From: a bacterium
GTDB lineage: Bacteria; Joyebacterota; Joyebacteria; Joyebacterales; Joyebacteraceae
Assembly: GCA_025782395.1 (NCBI GenBank)
Contig: JALGZD010000144.1
Span: 1-33,974 of the forward strand
DNA: 33,974 nt
Direction of reading: 5' to 3'
The notes under the pieces are model-generated. The model ran no database searches, was not told where the DNA came from, and saw only the letters and a list, made by a program, of their open reading frames with translations. The first letter of the stretch is position 1; every line of letters begins with the position of its first letter. Below are positions 24,101 to 31,666 of this stretch, piece by piece. A program made the position numbers and the translations under genes.

Positions 24101-24542
24101 CATCAGAGAGGACGGCGCTTCGCCGGACTACGCGCATCCCGGCCCCAAGTGCATGCTCATCAACGAGTCCGCAGGATCCGGAGGGGACTACTTCCCGTTC
24201 GCGTTCCGTGCCGCCGGCTTGGGCAAGCTCGTGGGTACGCGGACGTGGGGCGGTCTGGTGGGCCTGAGCGGAAACCCCGGTCTGATTGACGGCAGCTACG
24301 CCTCCGTTCCCATCTTCGCCTTCTACGACAAGGATGGGACGTGGGGCATCGAGGGCTATGGTGTCGCTCCGGATATCGAGATTATTGACGACCCGGCTCT
24401 CATGGTCGACGGTGGCGATCCGCAGCTCGACGCGGCCATCGATCTGATGCTTGACGAGCTGATCCGGAACCCGTATCGCGCTCCCGAGACGCCTGCGTTC
24501 CCGGACAGAAGCGGAATGGGGATCCCGGAGTCGGACCAGTAG
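21123..24542 (+). CDS. Tricorn-like exported S41 protease
   Basis: The protein has 1139 residues. A signal peptide (1-25, ending A-Y-A) is followed by WD/TolB-like propeller repeats (for example F-S-P-G-G-D-R-V-V-F, W-S-P-D-G-R-W-I-A-Y), the tricorn core C1, a PDZ domain (L-S-R-A-G-I-D-V-K-E-G-D-Y-L-L-A-V-N-G) and the S41 catalytic domain. The catalytic Ser is S1019 in E-S-A-G-S-G-G-D-Y-F-P-F, the His is H795 in N-V-G-H-A-Y-Y-F-G-G and the Glu is E1077 in W-G-I-E-G-Y-G-V-A-P-D. Tricorn enzymes trim oligopeptides; this one would act in the periplasm. Residues 551-613 are an acidic insert (48 of 63 Asp/Glu). ATG 21123 has GGGGG upstream. It forms a pair with the S9 peptidase downstream. Confidence 0.93.
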   Translation: MPVKRVIGRFLLIIAIVCLAASAYAVAPHAGMMRYPDVSESQIVFLYANDLWLVSREGGVAHRLTSVSGTETFAKFSPGGDRVVFRANYDGNNDLYVLPVAGGIPFRVTHHPAGELPSDWTRGDEIIFSAWGAGGNPRTLQMFKVSSEGGLPESMPVPYGNNGTVSPDGRWLAYTPYFRDFSSWKRYMGGRAADIWLLNLNDHTSKRITDWGGTDSVPMWNDSDIYYVSDAGSRHRLNIWVYDTKTSKRRQVTKHSDYDVKWPSIGPGPDGDGEIVYQLGSEMRLLDLASGRSHAVEITVPGDRPRLRVKSYDASDTMDDGDISATGVRAVVSARGDIWSLPAENGTPRNLTRTNGVAERDPSWSPDGRWIAYFSDETDHYELYIKQSDGKGETRRLTSEKLGFLNSPVWSPDSEWIAFWDETGTLYLHDLEKKKTRSVHKAYSFRSRGISWSSDSNWISFADNVSDRENSAVFLYDVENDDVHQVTSGIFSDTWPVFDRDGTYLFYASQRDFSKPTYADEGGNWAYSQTDRLMFVPLSSETESPFAPEIDVEEWDDDEAEEDEDDESDDDGGDDSEDDGDKDDDDGDDSDDDGDKDDEGDDEDAEDEEDEEEPITVDLDGFERRAILLPIDSGAFTHLAVNSSGQLLYVRGSRGRSHGERGSAQVMLADLEDEDDMEKTVLSSANWFTMSGDGEKILAANHGAFAIVDAASDQSFDDALPTAGMLVDVDPRTEWRQILRDVWRIYKYYFYAPNMHGVDWNGAWDDYSAMLDDASSRSDLTYIVGEMIAELNVGHAYYFGGEREETPSVSVGMLGCDFELDHGAYRIAEILEGGSWDSDARGPLSRAGIDVKEGDYLLAVNGMPVDTSKDPWAALQGMAGFTVTLTVSEKPEMGDDDREIVVEPLSGERDLRYRAWVEANRAYVEERSDGRVGYIYVPDTGVNGQNELRRQFGGQRRYDALIIDERWNGGGQVPTRFIELLNRPILNYWTQRYIREDGASPDYAHPGPKCMLINESAGSGGDYFPFAFRAAGLGKLVGTRTWGGLVGLSGNPGLIDGSYASVPIFAFYDKDGTWGIEGYGVAPDIEIIDDPALMVDGGDPQLDAAIDLMLDELIRNPYRAPETPAFPDRSGMGIPESDQ
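22773..22961 (+). repeat. Low-complexity acidic tract within the tricorn-like gene
   Basis: This stretch of GAT/GAC/GAG codons encodes 63 residues, 48 of them acidic and the rest mainly Gly, Ser, Ala and Lys. A 23-base segment at 22854-22876 recurs at 22896-22918 with one mismatch, so part of the tract grew by duplication in 42-base steps. It sits between the second propeller and the core domain, where other tricorn homologues have a shorter acidic linker. It may be length-variable between strains. Confidence 0.88.
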
Positions 24543-24648
24543 AAGCCGGGCGGAGACTGCGGACCTGCAAGAGATGGACGTGGTCTTTGGACCGGTAGGA
24601 GTCGGACAGAGTTTTCAGTACATCACCAAGGACGAAAGGGACACGCAA

Positions 24649-26637
24649 ATGTACAGAGCGGTGGTCGTTTCAGTGGTTCTAGTGCTGGCCCTTGTTCTCC
24701 CGGTAACGGCGCCCGCGGGCGAAATCGAGTCGATGCTCGTCGAGATAGACCCGTGGGTTGATGCGGACACGACGCGCGTTCTTGCCTACATCGGGGAGCA
24801 GAATGCGCGAACAGAGGAGCGCATCGTTTCGTCGCCGCACTGGGAGTCGACAGTTAATGAACTCGGTGACATCCTGGGCATCGACTATATGGGCTCACCG
24901 GACATAGACAACAACGGGCGCATCTACTTCGCCATGCGAATAACGGGTGAGCAGGGCGCTCTCTTCTACGTGGACGAACCGTGGGGATGGCCGATACAGG
25001 TGACACCCAACGGTTGGGACGAAGATGGTCTGAATCCCGGGGGAATGAGACTCGATCCTGACGGAAGCTACCTGTACCAGAAGGTCATGAAGCACGGAGA
25101 CGAGAACTGGGACATCTACCGGTTCGTCCCCGACGGTAGCTACGAGATCCTGCTCGAAGACCGCGGCATCTCGTTCGGAACCCCTCACATCATAGATGAC
25201 GGTTCCTTCTATTTCTCGATCGACAACTCCGAGCAGATCTGGTTTGCGAGGTACGACATCGCCTCCGGCACCGTTGACACGCTCTACACTGAGCCGGGCG
25301 CCTTCTATCTCATCGACCACAGGGACGACAAGCTGCTGGCAGTGAGACTCATATCATTCTCTGAGACGCAGCTCTTCGAGGTCGACGTTGAGAGCGGTGA
25401 AGCTCGCGACGTCACGGATGTCGGTCTCTACTGGTCGGGTGACTACACCAAGGACGGGCGCATCGTCACGATGTGTGACGCCTTTTCTGATGAGGACGAG
25501 TTCCTGAAGCTTGCACTTCTCGATCCAGCGAAGGCCATCGGAACTGATGGCGCGCTGACGCTACTGTACGATCCGAAGGCGGAGATGGACGAGGCCTACT
25601 TCAAGCGCGCCACGGGAACCGTGGTGGCGGTTCTCAACCGTGATGGGTACTCGGAGCTCGTCCGCGTGGATCTGGACGGGAATGCGGAAACGCTGCCGGC
25701 GCCCGGTGTGGGAATCATCGGGACCGTTGGCATGAACGATCGCGGCGACATCGTGTTCGATTTCAACTCGCCGTCCGATCCACCGACTGCTTACCTTCTC
25801 GCGGCCGGGGCGAGCGAGCTTGAGCAAATAGGCAGAGTATCGACTTTCGGGTTCGATTTCTCGGGTGTCGACGTGAGCGTCATCCGCTATCCGAGCACCG
25901 ACGGGACGATGATCCCGGCGCTTCTCTACATCCCGGAGGGCGCCAAGAGGAACGGGTCGAACCCGTGCATCGTTGACTATCATGGAGGTCCTCCCGGTCA
26001 GAGCAGACCGTACTTCCAGAGAAACATTGCCTGGGCCTTGTCGAAGGGTATCTGTTTCATCTATCCCAACGTTCGTGGGTCGACCGGCTACGGACCCGCG
26101 TGGGAGAAGGCCGATAATCTGGAGGGGCGCTTCCAGGCTCTCGAGGATGCGGAGGCCGCTCTCGACTACATCTTCGATGAGGGGTGGAGCAATCCCGGGA
26201 AGACCGCCATCTGGGGCGCATCGTACGGCGGGTACACCGTCAACTATCTTGCCGTGCATACACCGGAGAAATTCGCCTGCGGCGTCTCTGAGGTCGGTGT
26301 CGCCGATATAGACTGGGTGAACCAGCACACGGATCAGACGTTCGCGGCGGGGTGGGAGCGGGAAATGGGCGAGCTCGGTAGCGATCTCACCCACAGTCTC
26401 TCACCGATCCATCAGGCGGATCGCGTGGCCAGGCCGATTCTCGTTACTGCGGGCTACAACGACCCAAGAGTCGATCCTTCGGGACCGAGACGGTTCGCGA
26501 TGGTGCTGGAGCGACTTGGGAAGGACGTCTGGTACTTCGAGGACGTTGAGGCCGGGCACGGAGCGGCGCTCAAGAGCTCGGGTGTTCGGGACTTGTCCCG
26601 GAAGTACGCGTTCACGCTTGACTACATCGGCGAGTAG
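24649..26637 (+). CDS. Exported S9-family oligopeptidase
   Basis: The protein has 662 residues. A signal peptide (about 1-23, ending A-P-A-G) leads to a beta-propeller (G-R-I-Y-F-A-M, D-P-D-G-S-Y-L-Y) and a C-terminal alpha/beta-hydrolase domain. The triad is Ser525 in W-G-A-S-Y-G-G-Y, Asp605 in G-Y-N-D-P-R-V-D-P and His637 in E-A-G-H-G. The oxyanion region D-Y-H-G-G-P-P-G-Q and P-N-V-R-G-S-T-G-Y-G are typical of S9C/prolyl-oligopeptidase-like enzymes that cut short peptides. ATG 24649 is chosen for the signal peptide; ATG 24574 is in frame further upstream. It follows the tricorn-like gene by 106 bases, so the pair may jointly degrade peptides outside the cytoplasm. Confidence 0.93.
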   Translation: MYRAVVVSVVLVLALVLPVTAPAGEIESMLVEIDPWVDADTTRVLAYIGEQNARTEERIVSSPHWESTVNELGDILGIDYMGSPDIDNNGRIYFAMRITGEQGALFYVDEPWGWPIQVTPNGWDEDGLNPGGMRLDPDGSYLYQKVMKHGDENWDIYRFVPDGSYEILLEDRGISFGTPHIIDDGSFYFSIDNSEQIWFARYDIASGTVDTLYTEPGAFYLIDHRDDKLLAVRLISFSETQLFEVDVESGEARDVTDVGLYWSGDYTKDGRIVTMCDAFSDEDEFLKLALLDPAKAIGTDGALTLLYDPKAEMDEAYFKRATGTVVAVLNRDGYSELVRVDLDGNAETLPAPGVGIIGTVGMNDRGDIVFDFNSPSDPPTAYLLAAGASELEQIGRVSTFGFDFSGVDVSVIRYPSTDGTMIPALLYIPEGAKRNGSNPCIVDYHGGPPGQSRPYFQRNIAWALSKGICFIYPNVRGSTGYGPAWEKADNLEGRFQALEDAEAALDYIFDEGWSNPGKTAIWGASYGGYTVNYLAVHTPEKFACGVSEVGVADIDWVNQHTDQTFAAGWEREMGELGSDLTHSLSPIHQADRVARPILVTAGYNDPRVDPSGPRRFAMVLERLGKDVWYFEDVEAGHGAALKSSGVRDLSRKYAFTLDYIGE

Positions 26638-26675
26638 CCGTTTACTGCAAGGACGACGCTGGACGTTGTCGCGAG

Positions 26676-26700
26676 GGGCTCGTCCGTCGTGGGCGAGCCC
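26676..26700 (+). terminator. Possible weak terminator after the S9 peptidase gene
   Basis: GGGCTCG (26676-26682) and CGAGCCC (26694-26700) form a perfect 7-base stem with an 11-base loop, 39 bases after the peptidase stop. TGCTTGCGCTTGG follows, with no continuous T-run. It may be a transcript end by position, but it is not a standard intrinsic terminator. The remaining 26701-26818 stretch holds nothing else I can identify. Confidence 0.35.
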
Positions 26701-26818
26701 TGCTTGCGCTTGGTACCAGTGCAGTACCTGCGGACTGTCGGCGGACGGGTTTCTCGCGCCCGGTTCACGTGCAGCCGCCCAGCCGGCGGTCGAACCCAAG
26801 GGGAGGGAATGATCCCTC

Positions 26819-27082
26819 GTGATCGAGATGCCGATAGACGGAGTCCTCGATCTCCACGCCTTCAGGCCGGCCGATGTTCCTGATCTGGTCCGGAACTACA
26901 TTGCTGAGTGTCGGTCTCAAGGCATACTCGGGGTGCGCATCATACACGGCAAGGGTACCGGGGCGCTTCGCGAGACCGTCCACGCGATCCTCGGGCGGAT
27001 GCCTGAGGTGATCTCATTCCAGCTGGCCCAGGGAGGAAGTGGTGGTTGGGGGGTCACGCTGGTAGAACTCGCACCGGAGTAG
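26819..27082 (+). CDS. Small MutS-related (Smr) domain protein
   Basis: The protein has 87 residues and is essentially a bare Smr domain. L-D-L-H-A-F near the start, I-I-H-G-K-G-T-G-A-L-R in the middle and G-G-W-G-V-T-L-V-E-L at the end are the domain's signature. Smr domains bind or nick DNA or RNA; stand-alone forms include RNA endonucleases acting at stalled ribosomes and homologues of uncertain role. GTG 26819 is the best start; GGGGAGGG lies 12 bases upstream. An ATG at 26809 with better spacing is out of frame. It is not linked by function to its neighbours. Confidence 0.88.
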   Translation: MIEMPIDGVLDLHAFRPADVPDLVRNYIAECRSQGILGVRIIHGKGTGALRETVHAILGRMPEVISFQLAQGGSGGWGVTLVELAPE

Positions 27083-27137
27083 GGTCAAGGTGCCCCTCGC
27101 AGACAGCGAGCGGTAGGTCAGATTGGAGGTTGCAGAT

Positions 27138-27491
27138 ATGTCACGATTTCTTGCGCGACTTCTCATCAGCATGGTCGGTCTGTGGATAGCGATGATGATC
27201 GTGCCGGGCATGGTTATCTTCGGCTTCGGCACCATCCTGCTGGCCGCCTTCCTGCTTGGTCTTGTCAATGCAGTGGTCAAACCCATTGTAGTGTTCCTCA
27301 CTCTGCCGCTGACAGTTGTTACACTTGGGCTTTTCCTTTTCGTCATCAACGCGGCAATGCTGGGTCTCGTAGCGCTGATCCTGCCCGGCTTCATGCTGGC
27401 GGGATTCGGTGCTGCGTTGCTGGGGGCGATCGTCGTAACACTGTTCAGCTGGTGCGCCTCGTTGTTTCTGGGGCCGCGGATCCAGGGCTGA
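27138..27491 (+). CDS. Phage-holin-4-like (YvlD) membrane protein
   Basis: The protein has 117 residues and four hydrophobic helices. It carries the family sequence L-G-L-V-N-A-V-V-K-P-I-V-V-F-L-T-L-P-L-T-V-V-T-L-G and F-L-F-V-I-N-A-A-M-L, matching PF04020. Despite the name, chromosomal members are not phage holins; Bacillus YvlD and others are envelope-stress membrane proteins of unknown mechanism. GGAGG at 27124-27128 supports ATG 27138. The LolA-like gene starts 25 bases after its stop, so the two may share a transcript. Confidence 0.92.
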   Translation: MSRFLARLLISMVGLWIAMMIVPGMVIFGFGTILLAAFLLGLVNAVVKPIVVFLTLPLTVVTLGLFLFVINAAMLGLVALILPGFMLAGFGAALLGAIVVTLFSWCASLFLGPRIQG

Positions 27492-27516
27492 TAAACAAGA
27501 AACGGGAGAGCTCCCA

Positions 27517-28374
27517 ATGGCCGTGCTCAGCAGCCGTGTCCCTCATCTGACGGCCGCGATGCTTGCCGCAACCGTGCTGGTTCTGCTCTCTGCCCCGGCG
27601 GCGTGTGACAACTCGATCGCTCCACAGGGCCGTGTTCCTGAGAGTGAGCTCGGCGTGAGTAGCTCTACGCCGATCGTGCCTCCGGGATACACAGCGCCCG
27701 ATGTCGCGCAGCTCATCCGGAACTTCGACAATCTCTACGATTCATCCGGAACTGTGGCTGTGAGCGAGATCACGATCGTGAGGCCGGGAAAAACCCGGAC
27801 AATGCGCATGCGTTCCTGGAGCAAGGGAGACGACAAAGCACTCATTGTGATCGAGGCGCCCGTACGAGACGCCGGCACCGCGACTCTCAAGGTGGGAAAC
27901 AACCTCTGGAACTACCTACCGAAGATCTCCCGGACCATTCGCATTCCTCCATCGATGATGATGGGCTCGTGGATGGGGAGCGACATGACGAATGACGATC
28001 TGGTGCGGGAATCCTCGTATCTGGACGACTATGCCTCGGAACTCGTCGGTCGCTCCGACAATCCACCCGGCTGGAAGGTGAAGCTTGATGCCCTTCCCGA
28101 CGTTGCAGGCCTGTGGAATCGCATTGAGATCGTCTTTTCGGACGACGGTCTTCCTGCCAGAATGCAGTTCTTCGACAGAAGGGACCGGCTCTCCCGGACA
28201 ATGGTGTTGGAGGACGTGCGGTGGATCGGAGGCCGCCGGGTTCCTACAGTGATGCGAGTGATTCCCGAGAGGGAAGAGGGAAGGAGCACGGAGTTTCGCT
28301 ATCTGAGTGTGGAGTTCGACGTCGATCTTGATGACGGCATGTTCAGCCTCGCGCACCTTGAGCGGAGGCGCTGA
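27517..28374 (+). CDS. LolA-like outer membrane lipoprotein-sorting protein
   Basis: The protein has 285 residues. A signal peptide ends at A-P-A-A-C (Cys30); the residue at -3 is Pro, so lipidation is uncertain. The mature part has the LolA/LppX half-barrel features of the outer membrane lipoprotein-sorting family: G-T-V-A-V-S-E-I-T-I, M-R-S-W-S-K-G-D-D-K-A-L-I-V-I, G-N-N-L-W-N-Y-L-P-K-I and M-M-G-S-W-M-G-S-D-M-T-N-D-D-L. Members carry lipids or lipoproteins across the periplasm. GGGAG lies upstream of the ATG. The gene heads a run with two FtsX permeases, their ATPase and a beta-barrel, a setting which supports an envelope transport role. Confidence 0.9.
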   Translation: MAVLSSRVPHLTAAMLAATVLVLLSAPAACDNSIAPQGRVPESELGVSSSTPIVPPGYTAPDVAQLIRNFDNLYDSSGTVAVSEITIVRPGKTRTMRMRSWSKGDDKALIVIEAPVRDAGTATLKVGNNLWNYLPKISRTIRIPPSMMMGSWMGSDMTNDDLVRESSYLDDYASELVGRSDNPPGWKVKLDALPDVAGLWNRIEIVFSDDGLPARMQFFDRRDRLSRTMVLEDVRWIGGRRVPTVMRVIPEREEGRSTEFRYLSVEFDVDLDDGMFSLAHLERRR

Positions 28375-28420
28375 AGTTGAGCGGTTGAGGCGAACGCGTC
28401 GATACGAGAGCGGTAACGGC

Positions 28421-29659
28421 ATGATGTCTGTCAGCACACTGCGAATAGCCTGGCGTAGTTTGGGCCGCAACTTCAAGCGCACGCTGCTGGTTGCCGGCGC
28501 CATCGCCGTGGGCCAGTTTGCGTTTCTGGCGACGTCGGCCCTCATGCACGGGTACGGCGAGCAGTTCTTCAACGCGGCGACAGGGCCCATGCTCGGGCAC
28601 GCGCAGGTGCACGCGTACGACTGGCGAGAAGACCGTTCCATCGACCTCACGCTTGCCGATATCGACGGTCTGCTCGTGGACATACGAAGTGACTCCAACG
28701 TCGCGCACGCATCGGCGCGCATCTACGCGCCCGCCATGGCTGCTCTCACTGAGGACGGCTTCATGGGTGTGGTTGTCGGTGTGGATCCGGAAACGGAGTG
28801 CCATGAAGCGGGCCTTCTTCCCGTGGATGGTATGGGAGAGCTTCTGGGGGAGCACAGGGTTCTGGTCGGGGCCGGATTCGCCAAGAAGCACGACATCGAG
28901 CCGGGCATGGAGATCGCCATCATCGGGCAGGACATGGACGGCTCGATTGCCAGCGATCTGTACACGGTCGAGGACGTCATGTGGTCCGCTGTTGAGATCA
29001 TCTACGCCCTCGGCATCGTGATGTCGCTCGACGATGCGCAGGAACTCCTCCTGATGCCCGATCAGGCGCACGAGATTGTAGTACACACGAGCGACAGGGA
29101 GTTGATCGATGAGACCGTCGTTCGCCTCTCGCATCTGCCATCGCTTGCCGATCTGGAAGTTCTTTCATGGAAGGAACTGGCACCATTCGTTATCACCATG
29201 GCGACCATGGTGGACTTGTTCGCCTACATCGTCCTGATTGTAGTCTTCATAGCGGCCGCGGCCGGCATTGCGAACACCATGCTGATGTCGACATTCGAGC
29301 GAACGCACGAGTTCGGCATGCTGCTCTCGCTGGGATGCAGTCCCGGCCGGCTCTCGACGATGATCGCCGTCGAGGCGGCCATCCTCGGACTTGTGGGAGT
29401 CGCGATCGGCACGCTTTCTGGGATCGGGTTCGTCGCTGCGACGTCTGAGTCCGGGCTCAACTATGCTGCTCTTGGTGGCAGCGATTCGTACGAGGTCGCC
29501 TTCAAGGGGATGCAGTTTTCGCTCCTCATCTATCCCAGGATTTATGCCAAAGACATCGTGATCGCCGTCGCTGCAATACTGGCCACGTCGCTCATGGCTG
29601 TTGTCTGGCCTATCATGCGCATAGTGCGCCTGCGGCCCGTGGAGGCGATGAGATCATGA
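28421..29659 (+). CDS. FtsX/MacB-type ABC transporter permease 1
   Basis: The protein has 412 residues. The first transmembrane helix (A-W-R-S-L-G-R-N..L-L-V-A-G-A-I-A-V-G) is followed by a periplasmic MacB-PCD-like domain (about 45-260) and three C-terminal helices (around 270-300, 320-350, 375-400). M-S-T-F-E-R-T-H-E-F-G-M-L-L-S-L-G is the cytoplasmic coupling helix seen in LolC/E, and R-L-R-P-V-E-A-M-R-S closes the protein, as is usual for FtsX permeases. The start is ATG 28421 or 28424, with only a modest ribosome site (GAGCGG). The stop overlaps the next gene by four bases. Confidence 0.92.
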   Translation: MMSVSTLRIAWRSLGRNFKRTLLVAGAIAVGQFAFLATSALMHGYGEQFFNAATGPMLGHAQVHAYDWREDRSIDLTLADIDGLLVDIRSDSNVAHASARIYAPAMAALTEDGFMGVVVGVDPETECHEAGLLPVDGMGELLGEHRVLVGAGFAKKHDIEPGMEIAIIGQDMDGSIASDLYTVEDVMWSAVEIIYALGIVMSLDDAQELLLMPDQAHEIVVHTSDRELIDETVVRLSHLPSLADLEVLSWKELAPFVITMATMVDLFAYIVLIVVFIAAAAGIANTMLMSTFERTHEFGMLLSLGCSPGRLSTMIAVEAAILGLVGVAIGTLSGIGFVAATSESGLNYAALGGSDSYEVAFKGMQFSLLIYPRIYAKDIVIAVAAILATSLMAVVWPIMRIVRLRPVEAMRS

Positions 29660-30897
29660 GAGATCTGCTTCTCGCCAAGCTCGCGCTCCGCACGCTCGGC
29701 AGAAACCCTCGCCGGACACTCTTGTCCATTGTCGGCATCGGCGTCGGCTGCGGCATAGTTCTGTACATGGTCGCGTTCACGCGAGGCTCGAGCGAGATGA
29801 GGATACGGGCGATCTCGGAGAGCGGTTTCGGGCACGCGAGGATAGCCCCGGCGACCTGGGAGAAGACCCGTGACAGCGACCTTCGCCTGGTGGACTGGAA
29901 GCGGGACCTGGATATCGCCGGCAGCATGGCCGAAGTCGAGTTCGCCGCACCGCATTCGCGGACCACGGCGCTTCTGGCCTTCGGGACGTGCGTCACGGGC
30001 GTGGAGATGGTGGGTGTTGACCCGAACGTAGAGAGAAACATCAGCCGTCTCGTCAGGGTGCTGAGCGAGGGGCGCTATCTCGAACGCGGGGATGAGGGAG
30101 CCGTCGTCATAGGAACGGCAATTGCCGATCGCCTTGAAGTCGAACTCGACGATGATCTCTTCATTACGATTGCCGGTGCGGGCGGTGAGATGAAGTATGC
30201 AATGCTTCGCATCGTCGGTATCGTCAGTACCGGAAGTCGCACTATCGATGGCACCATTTGCCACGTGACACTCGCGGAGATGGAGCATCTGACCGGATAC
30301 CTGGGGGCCGGGGAGATCACAATCGTCTTCAGGGACCCTTCGAACATCGATGCGCTGACGGTTCGACTGCAGGAACGTCTGGAAGGAACCGACCCCGTCC
30401 TGTCCTGGAAGGTCGTGATCCCTTCGCAGGGCGGAGACATGGGGAGTGACACGGTCTTCATGAACCTCCTTATGGGCGTCGTCATTGTCGTAGCCGTGCT
30501 CGGTGTTGCCAGCGCGCAGCTCACGGCCATACTCGAGCGGAAACGCGAGTTTGCCGTCCTCATAGCACTGGGAATGGGGGGAGGCCGGATCGTTCGTCTG
30601 GTCCTGATCGAGGCATTGGCAATGGGAGTGCTTGGGGCGGTCGCCGGACTCGCCATGGGTTTTCCCTTCATCTATCCGGCTGCCACAAGCGGGTACAACT
30701 TCGCCGAGATGATGGGGGGCGACTTCGTCACTGAGGGTGTGCTCTTCGATCCCATCATATATGCCGACATGGGCATGTGGCTGATTCCGCTGGCGTTTGC
30801 AGTCGCGCTCTTCTCGACGCTTGTCGCAGGGCTCTATCCTGCGTGGTACGCCCTTCGCACGAACCCGACTTCCGCACTGAGTCTCAGGGAGGCGTAG
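29656..30897 (+). CDS. FtsX/MacB-type ABC transporter permease 2
   Basis: The protein has 413 residues, built like permease 1: L-A-L-R-T-L-G-R-N-P-R-R-T-L-L-S-I-V-G-I at the first helix, a large periplasmic domain (about 40-270), then three helices with I-L-E-R-K-R-E-F-A-V-L-I-A-L-G-M as coupling helix and Y-P-A-W-Y-A-L-R-T-N-P at the end. It overlaps permease 1 (ATGA) and so is translationally coupled. The two differ enough to suggest a LolC/LolE-like heterodimer rather than one protein acting as a homodimer. It is two bases from the ATPase gene. Confidence 0.93.
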   Translation: MRDLLLAKLALRTLGRNPRRTLLSIVGIGVGCGIVLYMVAFTRGSSEMRIRAISESGFGHARIAPATWEKTRDSDLRLVDWKRDLDIAGSMAEVEFAAPHSRTTALLAFGTCVTGVEMVGVDPNVERNISRLVRVLSEGRYLERGDEGAVVIGTAIADRLEVELDDDLFITIAGAGGEMKYAMLRIVGIVSTGSRTIDGTICHVTLAEMEHLTGYLGAGEITIVFRDPSNIDALTVRLQERLEGTDPVLSWKVVIPSQGGDMGSDTVFMNLLMGVVIVVAVLGVASAQLTAILERKREFAVLIALGMGGGRIVRLVLIEALAMGVLGAVAGLAMGFPFIYPAATSGYNFAEMMGGDFVTEGVLFDPIIYADMGMWLIPLAFAVALFSTLVAGLYPAWYALRTNPTSALSLREA

Positions 30898-30899
30898 GA

Positions 30900-31616
30900 A
30901 TGAACACGAATCTCGTGGATGTGAGAAACGTCACGAAGGACTTCCACAACGGGAAGATCACGGTCAATGCCCTGAGGGGACTCGATCTGGCCATCCATGA
31001 GGGTGACTTCCTTGCCATCGTCGGCCCGAGCGGAAGCGGCAAGACGACGCTCCTGAATCTCATCGGCGCGCTGGATATCGCCACGAGTGGGGATGTGCAC
31101 CTGTTTGGTCATGATCTGACGGCTTTGAGCCGGAGGGAGCGCGCCGAACTTCGTCTTACGTCGCTCGGGTTCGTCTTTCAGGCATACAACCTGATTCCCG
31201 TGCTGACAGCTCTCGAGAACGTGAAATTCGTTCTTGAGCTTCAGGGCATCGATGGTGGGAGGCATGAGCGGGCGATGTCCACACTGGAAGATCTTTCGCT
31301 TGGGGAACTCGCGAATCGACGCCCCAACGAGATGTCGGGCGGACAGCAACAGCGCGTTGCCGTCGCCCGCGCGATTGTTTCGCGACCACGGCTGGTTCTG
31401 GCGGACGAACCGACGGCGAATCTCGACAGCGAGAACTCAGAAGCGCTGCTCAGGATGATGAGGGAGCTGCGGGACAGGCACGGTATGACGTTCGTCTTCT
31501 CGACCCACGATCCGCTCGTGATGGCACACGCGACTCGCGTCGTCACTCTTCTGGACGGCAGGGTCGCGAGTGACGAGGTGAAGAATGCGGGAGAGGAAGT
31601 CGGGAGCGCCAATTGA
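30900..31616 (+). CDS. LolD/MacB-type ABC transporter ATPase
   Basis: The protein has 238 residues. Walker A is G-P-S-G-S-G-K-T (43-50), the Q-loop is at F-Q-A-Y-N (Gln94), the signature M-S-G-G-Q-Q-Q-R-V-A is at 145-154 and Walker B is L-V-L-A-D-E (165-170). P-T-A-N-L-D and switch His203 in S-T-H-D follow. All catalytic parts are intact. The form with L-R-L-T-S-L-G-F-V-F-Q is that of mechanotransmission ATPases (LolD, MacB, FtsE). It should power the two FtsX permeases before it. The start lies two bases after the permease stop, with GGGAGG inside that gene's end. Confidence 0.95.
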   Translation: MNTNLVDVRNVTKDFHNGKITVNALRGLDLAIHEGDFLAIVGPSGSGKTTLLNLIGALDIATSGDVHLFGHDLTALSRRERAELRLTSLGFVFQAYNLIPVLTALENVKFVLELQGIDGGRHERAMSTLEDLSLGELANRRPNEMSGGQQQRVAVARAIVSRPRLVLADEPTANLDSENSEALLRMMRELRDRHGMTFVFSTHDPLVMAHATRVVTLLDGRVASDEVKNAGEEVGSAN

Positions 31617-31666
31617 TTCACGGTGGCCGCAGCCGGGAGCACCGACTGAGCCTCGGAGGATTGACG

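Noticed and set aside
27138-27491. Prophage holin
   Set aside because: The family name is misleading; no other phage gene is nearby, and this family is common in ordinary chromosomes.
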